Of a stretch of 64,000 bases of DNA, positions 15,549 to 25,829 are shown in pieces; position 1 is the stretch's first letter, and each line of letters opens with the position of its first letter. The translations under genes and the position numbers were made by a program. Below the pieces are notes generated by a model, which saw only the letters and a program-made list of their open reading frames with translations, was not told the origin of the DNA and made no database searches. Origin of the DNA: Burkholderiales bacterium. Lineage in GTDB: Bacteria > Pseudomonadota > Gammaproteobacteria > Burkholderiales > Burkholderiaceae_C. The DNA lies in contig JACPUE010000014.1 in NCBI GenBank assembly GCA_016192425.1, positions 1-64,000 on the forward strand, written 5' to 3'.

Positions 15549-16379
15549 GTGCCCAGCCGTCCATCCCCTTTGCACCGCCCGCCGCGCACCGCACGCACGG
15601 CAGACGCCGCCCCGCGCACGCCCTGGGGCTGGGCGCTGGCCGGGGCCCTGGCCGGTGCGCTGCCCGCCCTGCTGGCCTTTGCGCCCGCCCACTGGCTGGC
15701 GGCCGCCGTGGCCCAGGCCAGCGGCGAGCAACTGCAGTTGCTGGCGCCCAGCGGCACGGTATGGACGGGCTCGGCCCAGCTGGTGCTGACCGGCGGCCCC
15801 GGCAGCCAGGACCGCGCCGCACTGCCCGCACGCCTGCACTGGCGCCTGCGCCCCGCCTGGGGCGGCCTGCGTGCCGAACTGCAGGCCGACTGCTGCACCC
15901 CCGCCCCGCTGCAGGTGCGCCTGGGTGTGCACTGGGGCGGCGCCCGCGTGGCGCTGGCTGATGGCCAGAGCCAGTGGCCCGCCGCCGTGCTGACCGGCCT
16001 GGGCACCCCCTGGAACACCTTGCAGCCGCAAGGCCAGCTCTTGCTGCAAACCATGGGCCTGCAGGCCGAATGGGCGGCGGGCCGCCTGATGGTGGCCGGC
16101 AGCGCGCAGCTCGACGCGTTGGCCATGTCTTCGCGCCTGTCTACGCTCAAGCCCATGGGCAGCTACCGCATCACCCTGCAAGGGGGCGAGGCGGTGGCGT
16201 TGCAACTGCAAACGCTGCAGGGCGACCTGCAGCTCAGTGGCAGCGGCCAGTGGGTGGGCCAGCGCCTGCGCTTTGCCGGGGAGGCCAGCGCCACGCCCGA
16301 GCGCGAGGGCGCCCTGTCCAATCTGCTCAACATCATCGGGCGGCGCAACGGCGCGCGCTCGCTCATCACGCTGGGTTGA
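15549..16379 (+). CDS. gspN: type II secretion GspN-like protein
   Basis: 276 aa from a GTG at 15549; a TTG at 15531 overlapping the gspM stop would add six residues. There is no ATG upstream in frame outside gspM. An N-terminal membrane helix (WALAGALAGALPALLAFAP) is followed by a long beta-rich periplasmic domain that includes GTVWTGSAQLVL and PWNTLQPQGQLLL, as in GspN/PulN. GspN is accessory and absent from many systems. A family 2 repeat begins 8 bp after the stop and separates it from gspD. Confidence 0.82.
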   Translation: MPSRPSPLHRPPRTARTADAAPRTPWGWALAGALAGALPALLAFAPAHWLAAAVAQASGEQLQLLAPSGTVWTGSAQLVLTGGPGSQDRAALPARLHWRLRPAWGGLRAELQADCCTPAPLQVRLGVHWGGARVALADGQSQWPAAVLTGLGTPWNTLQPQGQLLLQTMGLQAEWAAGRLMVAGSAQLDALAMSSRLSTLKPMGSYRITLQGGEAVALQLQTLQGDLQLSGSGQWVGQRLRFAGEASATPEREGALSNLLNIIGRRNGARSLITLG

Positions 16380-16387
16380 ACCTGAAG

Positions 16388-16569
16388 TGAAACACCCCCC
16401 TGTGTCGCCTTCGGCGCCTTCCCCCCGCTCTCGCAGCGCTGCGCACTGCGGGCAGGGGGACGCTCCCGGCGCCCGTACATGGGAATGCTGGCGGCCCTTG
16501 CACGGTGGCCCTGGCCTGGGGCGCGCCGGTTTCATGCGTCACGGGTGCCGCGTTCGCGGAATGGATAAC
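16388..16569 (+). repeat. dispersed repeat family 2, copy C
   Basis: Occupies the gspN-gspD spacer. It runs from ACACCCCCCTGTG through the CGCTCTCGCAGCGCTGCGC block and the GGCCCTGGCCTGGGGCGCGCC block to ATGGATAAC, followed by TAA, one base and the gspD ATG. It shares nearly its full length with copies A and B. Confidence 0.82.
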
Positions 16570-16573
16570 TAAT

Positions 16574-18775
16574 ATGACCTGCTTGAACATGCCAACACGT
16601 TCTTTTGCTATTAAAACAATAGCTGCTGCCGCTTTATGGATGGGCGCCACAGGCCAAATTCATGCTCAAAACGTGCTGCAGCCCGGCACTGCCAGCGTGC
16701 GCCCCGGCGAGCCGGTGACGCTGAACTTTGCCAATGCCGAGATCGAGGCCGTGGCGCGCACCATGGCCACCATCACTGGGCGCAACGTGGTGGTCGATCC
16801 GCGCGTGCGCGGGCAGATCAACCTCGTCACCGAACACGCCGTGCCGCCCGCCAAGGCGTTTGACCAGTTTCTGGCAGCGCTGCGCCTGCAGGGCTTCACG
16901 GTGGTGGAGGCCAGCGGCCTGTACAAGGTGGTGCCCGAGGCCGACGCCAAGCTGCAGGGCGGCAGCGTGAGCGTGGCCCAGAGCGGCGCCAGCGGCCCGG
17001 CGGGCGGGCAGATCGTGACGCAGATCTACCGCCTCAACCACGAAAGCGCCGCCAACCTGGTGCCCGTGCTGCGCCCGCTCATCAGCCCCAACAACACCAT
17101 CAACGTAAGCCCCGGAACCAACGCGCTGGTCATCACCGACTATGCCGACAACCTGCAGCGCCTGGGCAAGATCATTGCGGCCATGGATGTGTCCACCGCC
17201 AGCGATGTGGAGATCATCCCGCTCAAACACGCCATTGCCAGCGAACTGGCGCCGCTGGTGGCGCGGCTGGTGGATTCGGGCGGCACCGGTGGCACCGCCG
17301 GCGGCGCCGCACCCGGCCAGAGCGACACCAGCACCAAGACCACGCTGCTGGCCGAGCCGCGCAGCAACGCCCTGGTGCTGCGCGCCGCCAACCCCGCACG
17401 CGTGGCGCAGGTGCGCGCCCTGGTCGAAAAGCTCGACCAGCCGCCCGCACCGGGCAGCAGCGCCGCCAGCGGCAACATCCACGTGGTGTACCTGAAGAAC
17501 GCCGACGCCACCAAGCTCGCCACCACGCTGCGCGCCGCCATGGCAGCGGGCAGCGCCAATGCGGGGAGCACCAGCACAAGCGCTGCACCTTCCCCTTCCT
17601 CGTCCACGGCCACCACCAACACCACGCCCTCCCTGGGCACCACTTCCGCCAGCAGCGGCCTGGGGGCAGGCGCCAGCAACAGCACGAACACGTCCAACCA
17701 GCCCTCCACGGGCGGGCAGATCCAGGCCGACCCGGCGACCAACTCGCTCATCATCACCGCACCCGAGCCGCAGTACCGGCAGTTGCGCACCGTGATTGAC
17801 AAGCTCGACGGGCGCCGCGCGCAGGTGCTGGTCGAAAGCCTGATCGTCGAGGTCAACGCCAACAAGCTGGCGCAGTTCGGCATCCAGTGGCAAAGCGTGC
17901 TGGGCAAGCAAGGCGACGGCACCGTGGGCGTGATCGGCAACAACTCGGGCACCTCGGGCGCCAACATCCTGGGCGTGACCGCGGCGCTGGCCTCGGGCGA
18001 CTCCAGCGCCATCGGCAAGGCGGTCGGCGGCCTGGGCGGCGGGCTGAACCTGGCGCTGGCTCCGCGCATCAACGGCCAGTACTACCTGGGCGCGCTGGCC
18101 AACTTCCTGCAAAACAGCGGCGATGCCAACGTGCTCTCCACCCCCAACCTGATGACGCTGGACAACGAGGAAGCCAAGATCGTCATCGGCAACAACGTGC
18201 CTTTCGTCACCGGCTCCTATGCCAACACCACGGGCAGCAGCACGGTCAACCCCTTCACCACCGTGGAGCGCAAGGACGTGGGCCTGATGCTGCGCGTGCG
18301 CCCGCAGATCAACGAGAACGGCACGGTCAAGATGGCGATCTACCAGGAGGTCTCCAAGATCGACTCGGCCACGCTCAAGGACACCAACGGCCCCACCACC
18401 AGCAAGCGCTCCATCGAGTCCAACGTGCTGGTGGAGGACGGCAGCATCATCGTGCTGGGCGGCCTGCTGGAAGACAGCTACGCACAGGCCGAGGACAAGG
18501 TGCCCCTGCTGGGCGACGTGCCCGTGGTGGGCAACCTGTTCCGCAGCGAGAACCGCGCACGCAAGAAGACCAACCTGATGGTGTTCCTGCGCCCCGTGGT
18601 GGTGCGCGATGCCGCAGAGAGCGATGCGCTCATGATTGACCGCTACGAATCCATCCGCGCACTGCAGCAGCAGGTGCAGCCCGCCTCCAGCACCCTGCTG
18701 GGCACAGTGCCCAGCGCGCCGGTACTGCCTGCGCTGCGCATGGAACGCAGCGCCGCGCCACAAAACGCCCAGTGA
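16574..18775 (+). CDS. gspD: type II secretion outer-membrane secretin
   Basis: 733 aa. A signal peptide (residues 1 to about 31) is followed by the N0 domain ([17 protein letters not shown]), N1-N3 domains with the [16 protein letters not shown] repeats, a Ser/Thr-rich linker inside N3, and the C-terminal secretin core ([16 protein letters not shown]). It forms the outer-membrane channel. The start at 16574 directly follows repeat family 2 copy C. Residues 12-33, which cover the signal-peptide core and cleavage site, coincide with a family 1 repeat (see findings). It overlaps gspE by four bases (GTGA). A GspS-type pilotin was not seen. Confidence 0.96.
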   Translation: MTCLNMPTRSFAIKTIAAAALWMGATGQIHAQNVLQPGTASVRPGEPVTLNFANAEIEAVARTMATITGRNVVVDPRVRGQINLVTEHAVPPAKAFDQFLAALRLQGFTVVEASGLYKVVPEADAKLQGGSVSVAQSGASGPAGGQIVTQIYRLNHESAANLVPVLRPLISPNNTINVSPGTNALVITDYADNLQRLGKIIAAMDVSTASDVEIIPLKHAIASELAPLVARLVDSGGTGGTAGGAAPGQSDTSTKTTLLAEPRSNALVLRAANPARVAQVRALVEKLDQPPAPGSSAASGNIHVVYLKNADATKLATTLRAAMAAGSANAGSTSTSAAPSPSSSTATTNTTPSLGTTSASSGLGAGASNSTNTSNQPSTGGQIQADPATNSLIITAPEPQYRQLRTVIDKLDGRRAQVLVESLIVEVNANKLAQFGIQWQSVLGKQGDGTVGVIGNNSGTSGANILGVTAALASGDSSAIGKAVGGLGGGLNLALAPRINGQYYLGALANFLQNSGDANVLSTPNLMTLDNEEAKIVIGNNVPFVTGSYANTTGSSTVNPFTTVERKDVGLMLRVRPQINENGTVKMAIYQEVSKIDSATLKDTNGPTTSKRSIESNVLVEDGSIIVLGGLLEDSYAQAEDKVPLLGDVPVVGNLFRSENRARKKTNLMVFLRPVVVRDAAESDALMIDRYESIRALQQQVQPASSTLLGTVPSAPVLPALRMERSAAPQNAQ
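16607..16672. repeat. dispersed repeat family 1, copy inside gspD (signal peptide)
   Basis: 66 bp from GCTATTAAAACAATAGCTGC to GGCCAAATTCATGCTCAAAAC. It aligns along its full length with the pepN copy at 63857-63919 with a one-codon length difference, in the same orientation and reading frame. Confidence 0.8.
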
Positions 18776-20166
18776 CCATGCGCCACCCCCTGCCCTACGC
18801 CTTTGCCCGCGCCGCCCAGTTGCTGCTGGAGGACGACGGCCAGCAGCCCGTGCTCTGGCACGGCCCGGCACCCGACATGGCCTTGCTGGGCGAGGTGCTG
18901 CGCAAGCATGCCGTGCGCCACCTGCAGGTGCTGGACGCTCCGGCCCTGGCCCAGCGCATCAGCGCCGCCTACGCACAGGGCGAATCGAGCGCCGCCACGG
19001 TGGTCAGCGAGGTCGAGGAAGGCACCGACCTCTCGCGCATGATGCAGGATCTGCCCGCCGTGGAAGACCTGCTGGAGGCCGCCGACGACGCGCCCATCAT
19101 CCGCATGCTCAACGCCCTGCTCACGCAGGCCGCGCGCGACGGCGCGAGCGACATCCACATCGAGCCCTACGAGCGCCACAGCAGCGTGCGCTTTCGCGTG
19201 GACGGCACGCTGCGCGAGGTGGTGCAGCCCAACCGCGCGCTGCACGCCGCGCTGATCTCGCGCCTGAAGATCATGGCCGAGCTGGACATTTCCGAAAAAC
19301 GCCTGCCGCAGGACGGCCGCATCAGCCTGCGCCTGGGCACCCGCGCCATCGACGTGCGCGTCTCCACCCTGCCCAGCGCCCATGGCGAGCGCGCCGTGCT
19401 GCGCCTGCTGGACAAGAGCGAGAGCAAGCTGAGCCTGGAGTCCGTGGGCATGCAGGGCGACACGCTCAAGCGCTTCACGGGCCTGATCGCACAGCCGCAC
19501 GGCATCGTGCTCGTCACCGGCCCCACGGGCTCGGGCAAGACGACCACGCTGTACGCCGCCCTGAGCCGCCTGGACGCGGCGCGCAGCAACATCATGACGG
19601 TGGAAGACCCCATCGAATACGAACTGCCGGGCGTGGGCCAGACGCAGGTCAACCCCAAGATCGACCTGACGTTTGCCAAGGCCCTGCGCGCCATCCTGCG
19701 CCAGGACCCGGACATCATCATGATCGGCGAGATCCGCGACTTCGAGACGGCGCAGATCGCCATCCAGGCCTCGCTCACCGGCCACCTGGTGCTGGCCACG
19801 CTGCACACCAACGACGCCGCCAGCGCCGTCACGCGTCTGACCGACATGGGCGTGGAGCCTTTCCTGCTCAGCTCCTCCCTGCTGGGCGTGCTGGCCCAGC
19901 GCCTGGTGCGCAAGGTCTGCCACGCCTGCACCGGCAAGGGCTGCGAGGCCTGCGGCCACACCGGCTACGCGGGGCGCACCGGCCTGTTCGAACTGCTGGT
20001 GGTGGACGACCCCCTGCGCGCCCTGGTGCACAACCGCGCCAGCGAGGCCGACATCCGCGCCGCCGCGCTGGCGGGGGGCATGCAGCTCATGCGCGAGGAT
20101 GGCGAGCGGCTGATCGCTGCCGGGGTGACCACGCGGGAAGAAGTGCTGCGGGTGACGCGGGATTGA
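18772..20166 (+). CDS. gspE: type II secretion ATPase GspE
   Basis: 464 aa from the GTG at 18772 (inside the gspD stop) or 462 aa from the ATG at 18778. Walker A is GPTGSGKTT (residues about 250-258). An Asp box ([13 protein letters not shown]), Walker B ([16 protein letters not shown]) and a His box ([12 protein letters not shown]) follow. A zinc-binding segment [16 protein letters not shown] is near the C-terminus. This hexameric ATPase drives pseudopilus assembly from the cytoplasm via GspL. The N-terminal domain is shorter than in enterobacterial GspE. gspF, which normally follows, is missing; instead a family 1 repeat and a long palindrome follow the stop. Confidence 0.96.
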   Translation: MTMRHPLPYAFARAAQLLLEDDGQQPVLWHGPAPDMALLGEVLRKHAVRHLQVLDAPALAQRISAAYAQGESSAATVVSEVEEGTDLSRMMQDLPAVEDLLEAADDAPIIRMLNALLTQAARDGASDIHIEPYERHSSVRFRVDGTLREVVQPNRALHAALISRLKIMAELDISEKRLPQDGRISLRLGTRAIDVRVSTLPSAHGERAVLRLLDKSESKLSLESVGMQGDTLKRFTGLIAQPHGIVLVTGPTGSGKTTTLYAALSRLDAARSNIMTVEDPIEYELPGVGQTQVNPKIDLTFAKALRAILRQDPDIIMIGEIRDFETAQIAIQASLTGHLVLATLHTNDAASAVTRLTDMGVEPFLLSSSLLGVLAQRLVRKVCHACTGKGCEACGHTGYAGRTGLFELLVVDDPLRALVHNRASEADIRAAALAGGMQLMREDGERLIAAGVTTREEVLRVTRD

Positions 20167-20232
20167 GATTTTTTTGATCTCTAACGCTTATGTAGAAAGC
20201 GCTGGCAGCTATCTTTTTGATAGTTGACGCTG
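20167..20232. repeat. dispersed repeat family 1, copy after gspE
   Basis: Begins 1 bp after the gspE stop. It contains AGCGCTGGCAGCTATC and TTTTTGATAG, matching the spacer copies at 42.2 kb and 58.6 kb. Confidence 0.65.
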
Positions 20233-20247
20233 AGTCTTTGCTGAAGC

Positions 20248-20893
20248 CGTAGGCCGGGGTGTGCGCCCGGCGGCGCAGTAACTTTCTCTTGTCTCGCCAA
20301 GAGAAAGTCACCAAAGAGAAGGCGACCCTACTGTCCGTGTCCCCTGCGCTTCGCTCCGGGGCAACCTGCGATGCTCGCGCAGAGGGTGTGCCGTGGAACT
20401 CACTGCGCGCCTGCGGCGCTCCGTTCGGACAGCCACGGCAAGCTAGAGCACGAAGCATGCGTGTCCTGCGGCACGCATGCCCACCCCCTGCGCTGCGCTT
20501 CTCGGCACGGCCAGAAGGGAACCCGGGAATCGAACAGCCCCACGGGCCATCGCTGCGCTCGGCCCCGAGGGGCGCAGGCGCTTCGCGCCGCGCAGCGCCA
20601 GGCCGAGCGCAGCGATGGCCCGTTTGGGCTCCCACCCCTTGTGGCTGCGCCTGCGGCGGGGCGCTTGCGGGGTGGCATGCGCGTCGGAGCGCGCATGCTT
20701 CGTGAACTGACTCGCCGGGGATGCATGAACGGAGCTGCGCAGCAGCGCAGTGAGTTCCACGGCGCACCCCGCAAGCGCACCGCCGCAGGTTTGCCCCGAA
20801 GGGGTCGCAGACTAGGGTCGCCTTTCTTTTGGGTACTTTTCTTTGGCGAAGCAAAGAAAAGTACCTCGCCCGCCGGGGCGAGACCCGGCCTCC
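20248..20893. repeat. long imperfect palindromic element of about 640 bp, no gene
   Basis: Fills most of the 748-bp gap between gspE and hisF. The outer arms are GCCAAGAGAAAGTCACCAAA (left) and, inverted on the right, GCCAAAGAAAAGTACCC, each followed inward by AAGGCGACCCT. Inner matching arms are GTGGAACTCACTGCGC (20393) with GCGCAGTGAGTTCCAC (20745), and GGGCCATCGCTGCGCTCGG (20544) with its complement at 20603-20621. Symmetry centres near 20575-20582. Open frames in it run on both strands without homology or ribosome sites and look like by-products. Similar TTTCTTTGG-type palindromes are, from memory, common in Burkholderiales and Pseudomonas genomes. Confidence 0.75.
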
Positions 20894-20914
20894 GCCCTCA
20901 GCAAGAGCAACACC

Positions 20915-21715
<801 letters not shown>

Positions 21716-21774
21716 GCGCTGGCTCTTGAAAAATGGAAGAAGAAGGCCCGCAAGATACCACGGGGGGAAGAAGA

Positions 21775-22797
21775 TCAGAGGGCGCCGCCCGCCAGCCTGC
21801 GCGCCTCGCCGCTCTGCCAGCGCCAGGCGTCCTCGCACATGCGCTGCACGCCGTGCTGTGCACGCCAGCCCAGCAGCTCCTGCGCCAGCGTGGGGTCGGC
21901 CCAGCAGGCCGCCACGTCGCCAGGGCGGCGCGCCACCACCTGGTAGGGCACGGGACGGCCGCTGGCCTGCTCGAAGGCGCGCACCATCTCCAGCACCGAC
22001 ACCGGGCGGCCCGTGCCCAGGTTCACCGTCAGCAGGCCGGGGCGCTGCTGCAGGGCGCGCAGCGCGGCCACATGGCCTTCGGCCAGATCACACACGTGGA
22101 TGTAGTCGCGCACCCCGGTGCCGTCGGACGTGGGGTAATCGTCGCCATAGACGCTCAGGCGCTCGCGCTGGCCCACCGCCACCTGCGCCACGTAGGGCAA
22201 CAGGTTGTTGGGAATGCCCTGCGGGTCTTCGCCGATGAGGCCGCTTTCGTGCGCACCCACGGGGTTGAAGTAGCGCAGCCGCGCCAGCCGCCACTGGCCG
22301 GGCTCGGAGGCGTCCAGGTCGGCCAGCACCTGCTCCATCATGAGCTTGGTCCAGCCGTAGGGGTTGGTGGCGCTGAGCGGGAAGTCCTCGCGGATGGGCA
22401 GCTGTGCCGGGTCGCCATACACCGTGGCCGACGAGGAAAACACCAGCGTGCGCACCCCGGCGCGCTGCATGGCCTGCAGGAGCGAGACCGTGCCCGCCAC
22501 GTTGTTGTCGTAGTAGCGCAGCGGCTCGCGCACCGACTCGCCCACGGCCTTGAGCGCCGCGAAGTGGATCACCGCCTGGATGGGGTGGCGCGCAAACAGA
22601 TCGTCCAGCAGGGCCGCGTCGCGCACATCGCCCTGCACATGCGCAGGCACCTGGCCGGTGATGCGCCCGACGCGCTCCAGCACATCGGGACGGCTGTTGC
22701 AGAAGTTGTCCAGCACCAGGCAAGGCATGCCCGCCTGCGCCAGCGCCACGCAGGTGTGGGAACCAATAAAGCCCGCGCCGCCAGTGACCAGAATCAT
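21775..22797 (-). CDS. galE: UDP-glucose/UDP-N-acetylglucosamine 4-epimerase
   Basis: 340 aa, a full-length GalE. The NAD-binding loop is [12 protein letters not shown]; the catalytic set is Ser in SSSATVYG with Tyr147 and Lys151 (PYGWTK). The GalE C-terminal signature [13 protein letters not shown] carries Cys298 where E. coli GalE has Tyr299. In E. coli the Y299C change, and in human GALE a natural Cys, allow UDP-GlcNAc/UDP-GalNAc epimerisation. This is consistent with supplying UDP-GalNAc for Pel, whose operon diverges from this gene across 221 bp. Dual specificity is inferred from that residue and the context. Confidence 0.93.
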   Translation of the reverse strand: MILVTGGAGFIGSHTCVALAQAGMPCLVLDNFCNSRPDVLERVGRITGQVPAHVQGDVRDAALLDDLFARHPIQAVIHFAALKAVGESVREPLRYYDNNVAGTVSLLQAMQRAGVRTLVFSSSATVYGDPAQLPIREDFPLSATNPYGWTKLMMEQVLADLDASEPGQWRLARLRYFNPVGAHESGLIGEDPQGIPNNLLPYVAQVAVGQRERLSVYGDDYPTSDGTGVRDYIHVCDLAEGHVAALRALQQRPGLLTVNLGTGRPVSVLEMVRAFEQASGRPVPYQVVARRPGDVAACWADPTLAQELLGWRAQHGVQRMCEDAWRWQSGEARRLAGGAL

Positions 22798-23018
22798 GCA
22801 GCCTCTCCATCAAAACAAACAATAATGAACATTTCAAAGATTTACACAAACTATAGCCGTTTGTCTAAAATCAAAAAGTTATGTGACGTCTGGAAACAAA
22901 TTTGCGGCAGCGAACTCCCGCAAATGTCCAACAGATCATGCGGATCCATTCCGCAAGAGCCTTCGGTTCCTCCCCTTCCCTTCTTGCTTTTTATTCGACC
23001 GTGCAGAGACACTCTGGC
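22798..23018. promoter_or_regulatory. AT-rich divergent regulatory region between galE and pelA
   Basis: 221 bp, markedly more AT-rich than its surroundings (for example ATCAAAAAGTTATGTGACG), as expected for the promoters of both galE and the pel operon. It contains a 26-bp palindrome (22900-22925) and a small GCGGA/TCCGC hairpin near 22940. I could not assign -35/-10 pairs with confidence. No gene is visible. Confidence 0.5.
22900..22925. promoter_or_regulatory. palindromic putative operator upstream of pelA
   Basis: Perfect 8-bp inverted arms ATTTGCGG and CCGCAAAT separated by 10 bases, about 94 bp before the pelA start. The dyad size suits a dimeric regulator. Which protein binds is unknown. 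Confidence 0.4.
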
Positions 23019-25829
23019 ATGCTGCGGGCATTGTGCTTTCTTGTCTTGCGCCGCTGGCCCTTGTGGCTGGCGGCCTGCCTGTGCCTGCCCCTGGCAGCAC
23101 GGGCCGAACCTGCGGTCGCGCTCTACTACGGCGAACGCGCCGGCCTGGCGGACTTTCGCGCGTTTGATGTCGTGGTGGTCGATCCGGACCATCACCGCCA
23201 GCAAGCGCTGCCCGCCTGGGAAGGCACGCGATTCTATGCCTATGCCTCGGTGACCGAGGTGCAGCCTTCGCGGGCCTATTTCGCCGACATTCCATCCACC
23301 TGGAAGATCGGGCGCAACAGCGCCTGGGGATCTGAAATCATCGACCAGGCCGCCCCCGGCTGGGCCGATTTTTTTGCCGCGCGGGTGATTGCGCCATTGT
23401 GGGCGCAAGGCTTTCGGGGCTTTTTTCTGGATACGCTGGATTCGTACCGGCTGGCCGAGCGCTTTGACGAACAGGCGCAGCAACAGGGGCTGGTGCAGCT
23501 CGTGCGCGCACTGCACCAGCGCTTTCCCGGCATCCGGCTCATCCTGAACCGGGGCTTCGAGATCGTGCCGCAACTGCAGGGCATGGTCGAGATGGTGGCG
23601 GCCGAGTCCCTCTACCGGCGCTGGAACGCCGCACAGCGCCGCTACGAAGAAGTCCCCGAGGCCGACCGCGCCTGGCTGCGCGGCCAGTTGCTGCAGGTGC
23701 GCGAGCGCCAAGGCCTGCCAGTGCTGGTGATCGACTATGTGCCGCCGCATGACCGGGCACTGGCGCGCGCTACGGCCCAGAAAATCCTGGCCGACGGGTT
23801 CACGCCCTGGGTCAGCGATGCCGACCTGTCCAGCGTAGGCGTGGGACGCATCGAGCCAGTGGCGCGGCGCATTCTGGTGGTGTACAACGCCGCCGAGTCC
23901 CCAGCGCTCAATTACTCGGACGCACACCGCTTTTTGCAAATGCCGCTCAACCACCTGGGCTACACGGTGGACTACGCCGACGCCCAGCAGCCGCTGCCCG
24001 AACCTATTTTTCCCGACCGCTACGCTGGCATTGTGCTGAGCTTTTCGGGCTACCTGCCGGAGACACGCTTCCGCGCGCTGGAACAATGGCTGCTGGCACG
24101 CCTGGACCACGGCATGCCCATGGCCCTGGTAGGCAGTTTCCCAATGCCGCTGCCGCGCACGCTTGCGCAGCGCTGGGGCTTGATGACCGACCAGGAACCC
24201 CAGCCCCCGCTGCACGCGGACACCCGCCACGCCATGCTGGGGCTGGAAACCACGGCGCCTTTGCCCGGCCCATCGCATGAAATGCCGCGCCTGGCACCCG
24301 CCGCCACCGCCACAGCACAGGTTCTGGTACGGGTGCGCGATGGCCGCGGCCAAACCTACGTACCCGGCGCACTCATGCCCTGGGGCGGGTACATCCTGGA
24401 ACCCTACACCTATGTGGAGATTCCGGGTTCCGACCAGTACCGCTGGGTCATAGACCCCTTCGCCTTCCTCGCGCAGGCCCTGCGGCTGCCGCCCATCCCC
24501 GTCCCCGACACCACCACCGAAAACGGCCGCCGCCTGCTGCTGGCGCATGTGGACGGCGATGGATTCCCCTCGCTGGCCGAACTGCCCGGCAGCCCGCTGG
24601 CGGCCGAGGTGCTGCTGCGCGACGTGTTCATGCGCTACCGCATTCCACAGACCATGTCGGTCATCGAGGCCGAAGTGGCCCCCCATGGCCTGTACCCCAA
24701 GCAAAGCCCGCAGTTGCAGGCCACAGCCAAGGCCATGTTCCGGCTGCCCCACATCGAGGTGGCCAGCCACACCTACTCCCACCCCTTCCTGTGGGACCGC
24801 TCGGTACGCCACGGCGTGTTCAAGGAAGACGGCGAAGCCGCCTACCAGTTGCCCGTGCCCAATTACCAGTTCGACCTGCAACGCGAGATCACCGGATCGG
24901 CCGCCTACATCCGCGAGCACCTGGCGCCCCCTGGCAAGCCCGTACGCATCCTGCAATGGTCGGGCGACACGGCGCCCGGCGCCGACGCGCTGCGCATCAC
25001 CGAGGAAGCCGGGCTGCTCAACATCAACGGCGGAGACACCTTCATCACGCGGGCCAACCCATCGCTCACGGCCATCGGGCCACTGGGCATCCGCAAGAGC
25101 GGGCACCTGCAGGTGTATGCGCCCATCACCAACGAGAACATCTACACCAATCTCTGGAAAGGCCCGTTCTACGGCTTCGAGCGCGCCATCGAAACCTTCG
25201 AGCTGACCGGCACCCCGCGGCGCATCAAGCCTGTGGGCATTTATTACCACGTCTATTCGGCCAGCAAGCCCGCAGGGCTCAAGGCGCTGCACAAGGTCTA
25301 CGGCTGGGCGCTGGCACAACCGCTGCACCCGGTGTTCACATCGGAATTCATTGCCAAGGTGCAGGACTTCCATGGCCTGGCCCTGGCACGCGAAGGCGAC
25401 GGCTGGCGCGTGCGCGGCAGCGGCGCCCTGCGCACGCTGCGCTTGCCCGCCGCTCTAGGGCTTGCGCAACCGGGGCCCAGCCAGGGTGTTGCCGGCTGGA
25501 GCGAAGGCCCCGAAGGCACCTACGTCCACCTGACCGGATCCCAGGCCTGGCTGCGCACCGCTGAAAGCCCCGCAGCCGACGGCCCGGCACTGCACGAAGC
25601 CAACGCCCGCATCACCCACTGGGCCATGCAGCCCCAAGGGGGCGAGTTCCAGTTGCAAGGCCATGTACCGCTGGAATTCAGCCTGCGCCTGCGCCCAGAA
25701 TGCCAGGTGCGCGCCCACCAGCGCCCCCTGCCCTCCCAGTCCGGCCGTACCCCGGCCCGGACGGACATCCGCCACTACCGCCTCAACGATGTCACAGCGC
25801 GTATCCAGATACTCTGCCCAGCGCCCTGA
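23019..25829 (+). CDS. pelA: Pel polysaccharide deacetylase/hydrolase
   Basis: 936 aa from the ATG at 23019, close to the 948 aa of P. aeruginosa PelA; this start gives a clean signal peptide ending LAARA. The N-terminal glycoside-hydrolase domain shows GFRGFFLDTLDSY and Glu196 in VAAESLY, the likely catalytic acid. A Rossmann-like middle region (residues about 290-400) follows. A CE4-like deacetylase domain has Asp512/Asp514 (HVDGDGF) and metal-binding His584/His588 (SHTYSH). PelA partly deacetylates the GalNAc-rich polymer in the periplasm and can cleave it. It is first in the pel operon and overlaps pelB by 41 bp. Confidence 0.94.
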   Translation: MLRALCFLVLRRWPLWLAACLCLPLAARAEPAVALYYGERAGLADFRAFDVVVVDPDHHRQQALPAWEGTRFYAYASVTEVQPSRAYFADIPSTWKIGRNSAWGSEIIDQAAPGWADFFAARVIAPLWAQGFRGFFLDTLDSYRLAERFDEQAQQQGLVQLVRALHQRFPGIRLILNRGFEIVPQLQGMVEMVAAESLYRRWNAAQRRYEEVPEADRAWLRGQLLQVRERQGLPVLVIDYVPPHDRALARATAQKILADGFTPWVSDADLSSVGVGRIEPVARRILVVYNAAESPALNYSDAHRFLQMPLNHLGYTVDYADAQQPLPEPIFPDRYAGIVLSFSGYLPETRFRALEQWLLARLDHGMPMALVGSFPMPLPRTLAQRWGLMTDQEPQPPLHADTRHAMLGLETTAPLPGPSHEMPRLAPAATATAQVLVRVRDGRGQTYVPGALMPWGGYILEPYTYVEIPGSDQYRWVIDPFAFLAQALRLPPIPVPDTTTENGRRLLLAHVDGDGFPSLAELPGSPLAAEVLLRDVFMRYRIPQTMSVIEAEVAPHGLYPKQSPQLQATAKAMFRLPHIEVASHTYSHPFLWDRSVRHGVFKEDGEAAYQLPVPNYQFDLQREITGSAAYIREHLAPPGKPVRILQWSGDTAPGADALRITEEAGLLNINGGDTFITRANPSLTAIGPLGIRKSGHLQVYAPITNENIYTNLWKGPFYGFERAIETFELTGTPRRIKPVGIYYHVYSASKPAGLKALHKVYGWALAQPLHPVFTSEFIAKVQDFHGLALAREGDGWRVRGSGALRTLRLPAALGLAQPGPSQGVAGWSEGPEGTYVHLTGSQAWLRTAESPAADGPALHEANARITHWAMQPQGGEFQLQGHVPLEFSLRLRPECQVRAHQRPLPSQSGRTPARTDIRHYRLNDVTARIQILCPAP

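Noticed and set aside
20259-20860. Several overlapping open frames on both strands in the gspE-hisF gap
   Set aside because: They lie inside the long palindrome, mirror each other through its inverted arms and show no start signals or family motifs.
22851-25373. 840-codon minus-strand frame opposite pelA
   Set aside because: Antisense of pelA; the composition is typical of GC-rich shadow frames and no motif is present.
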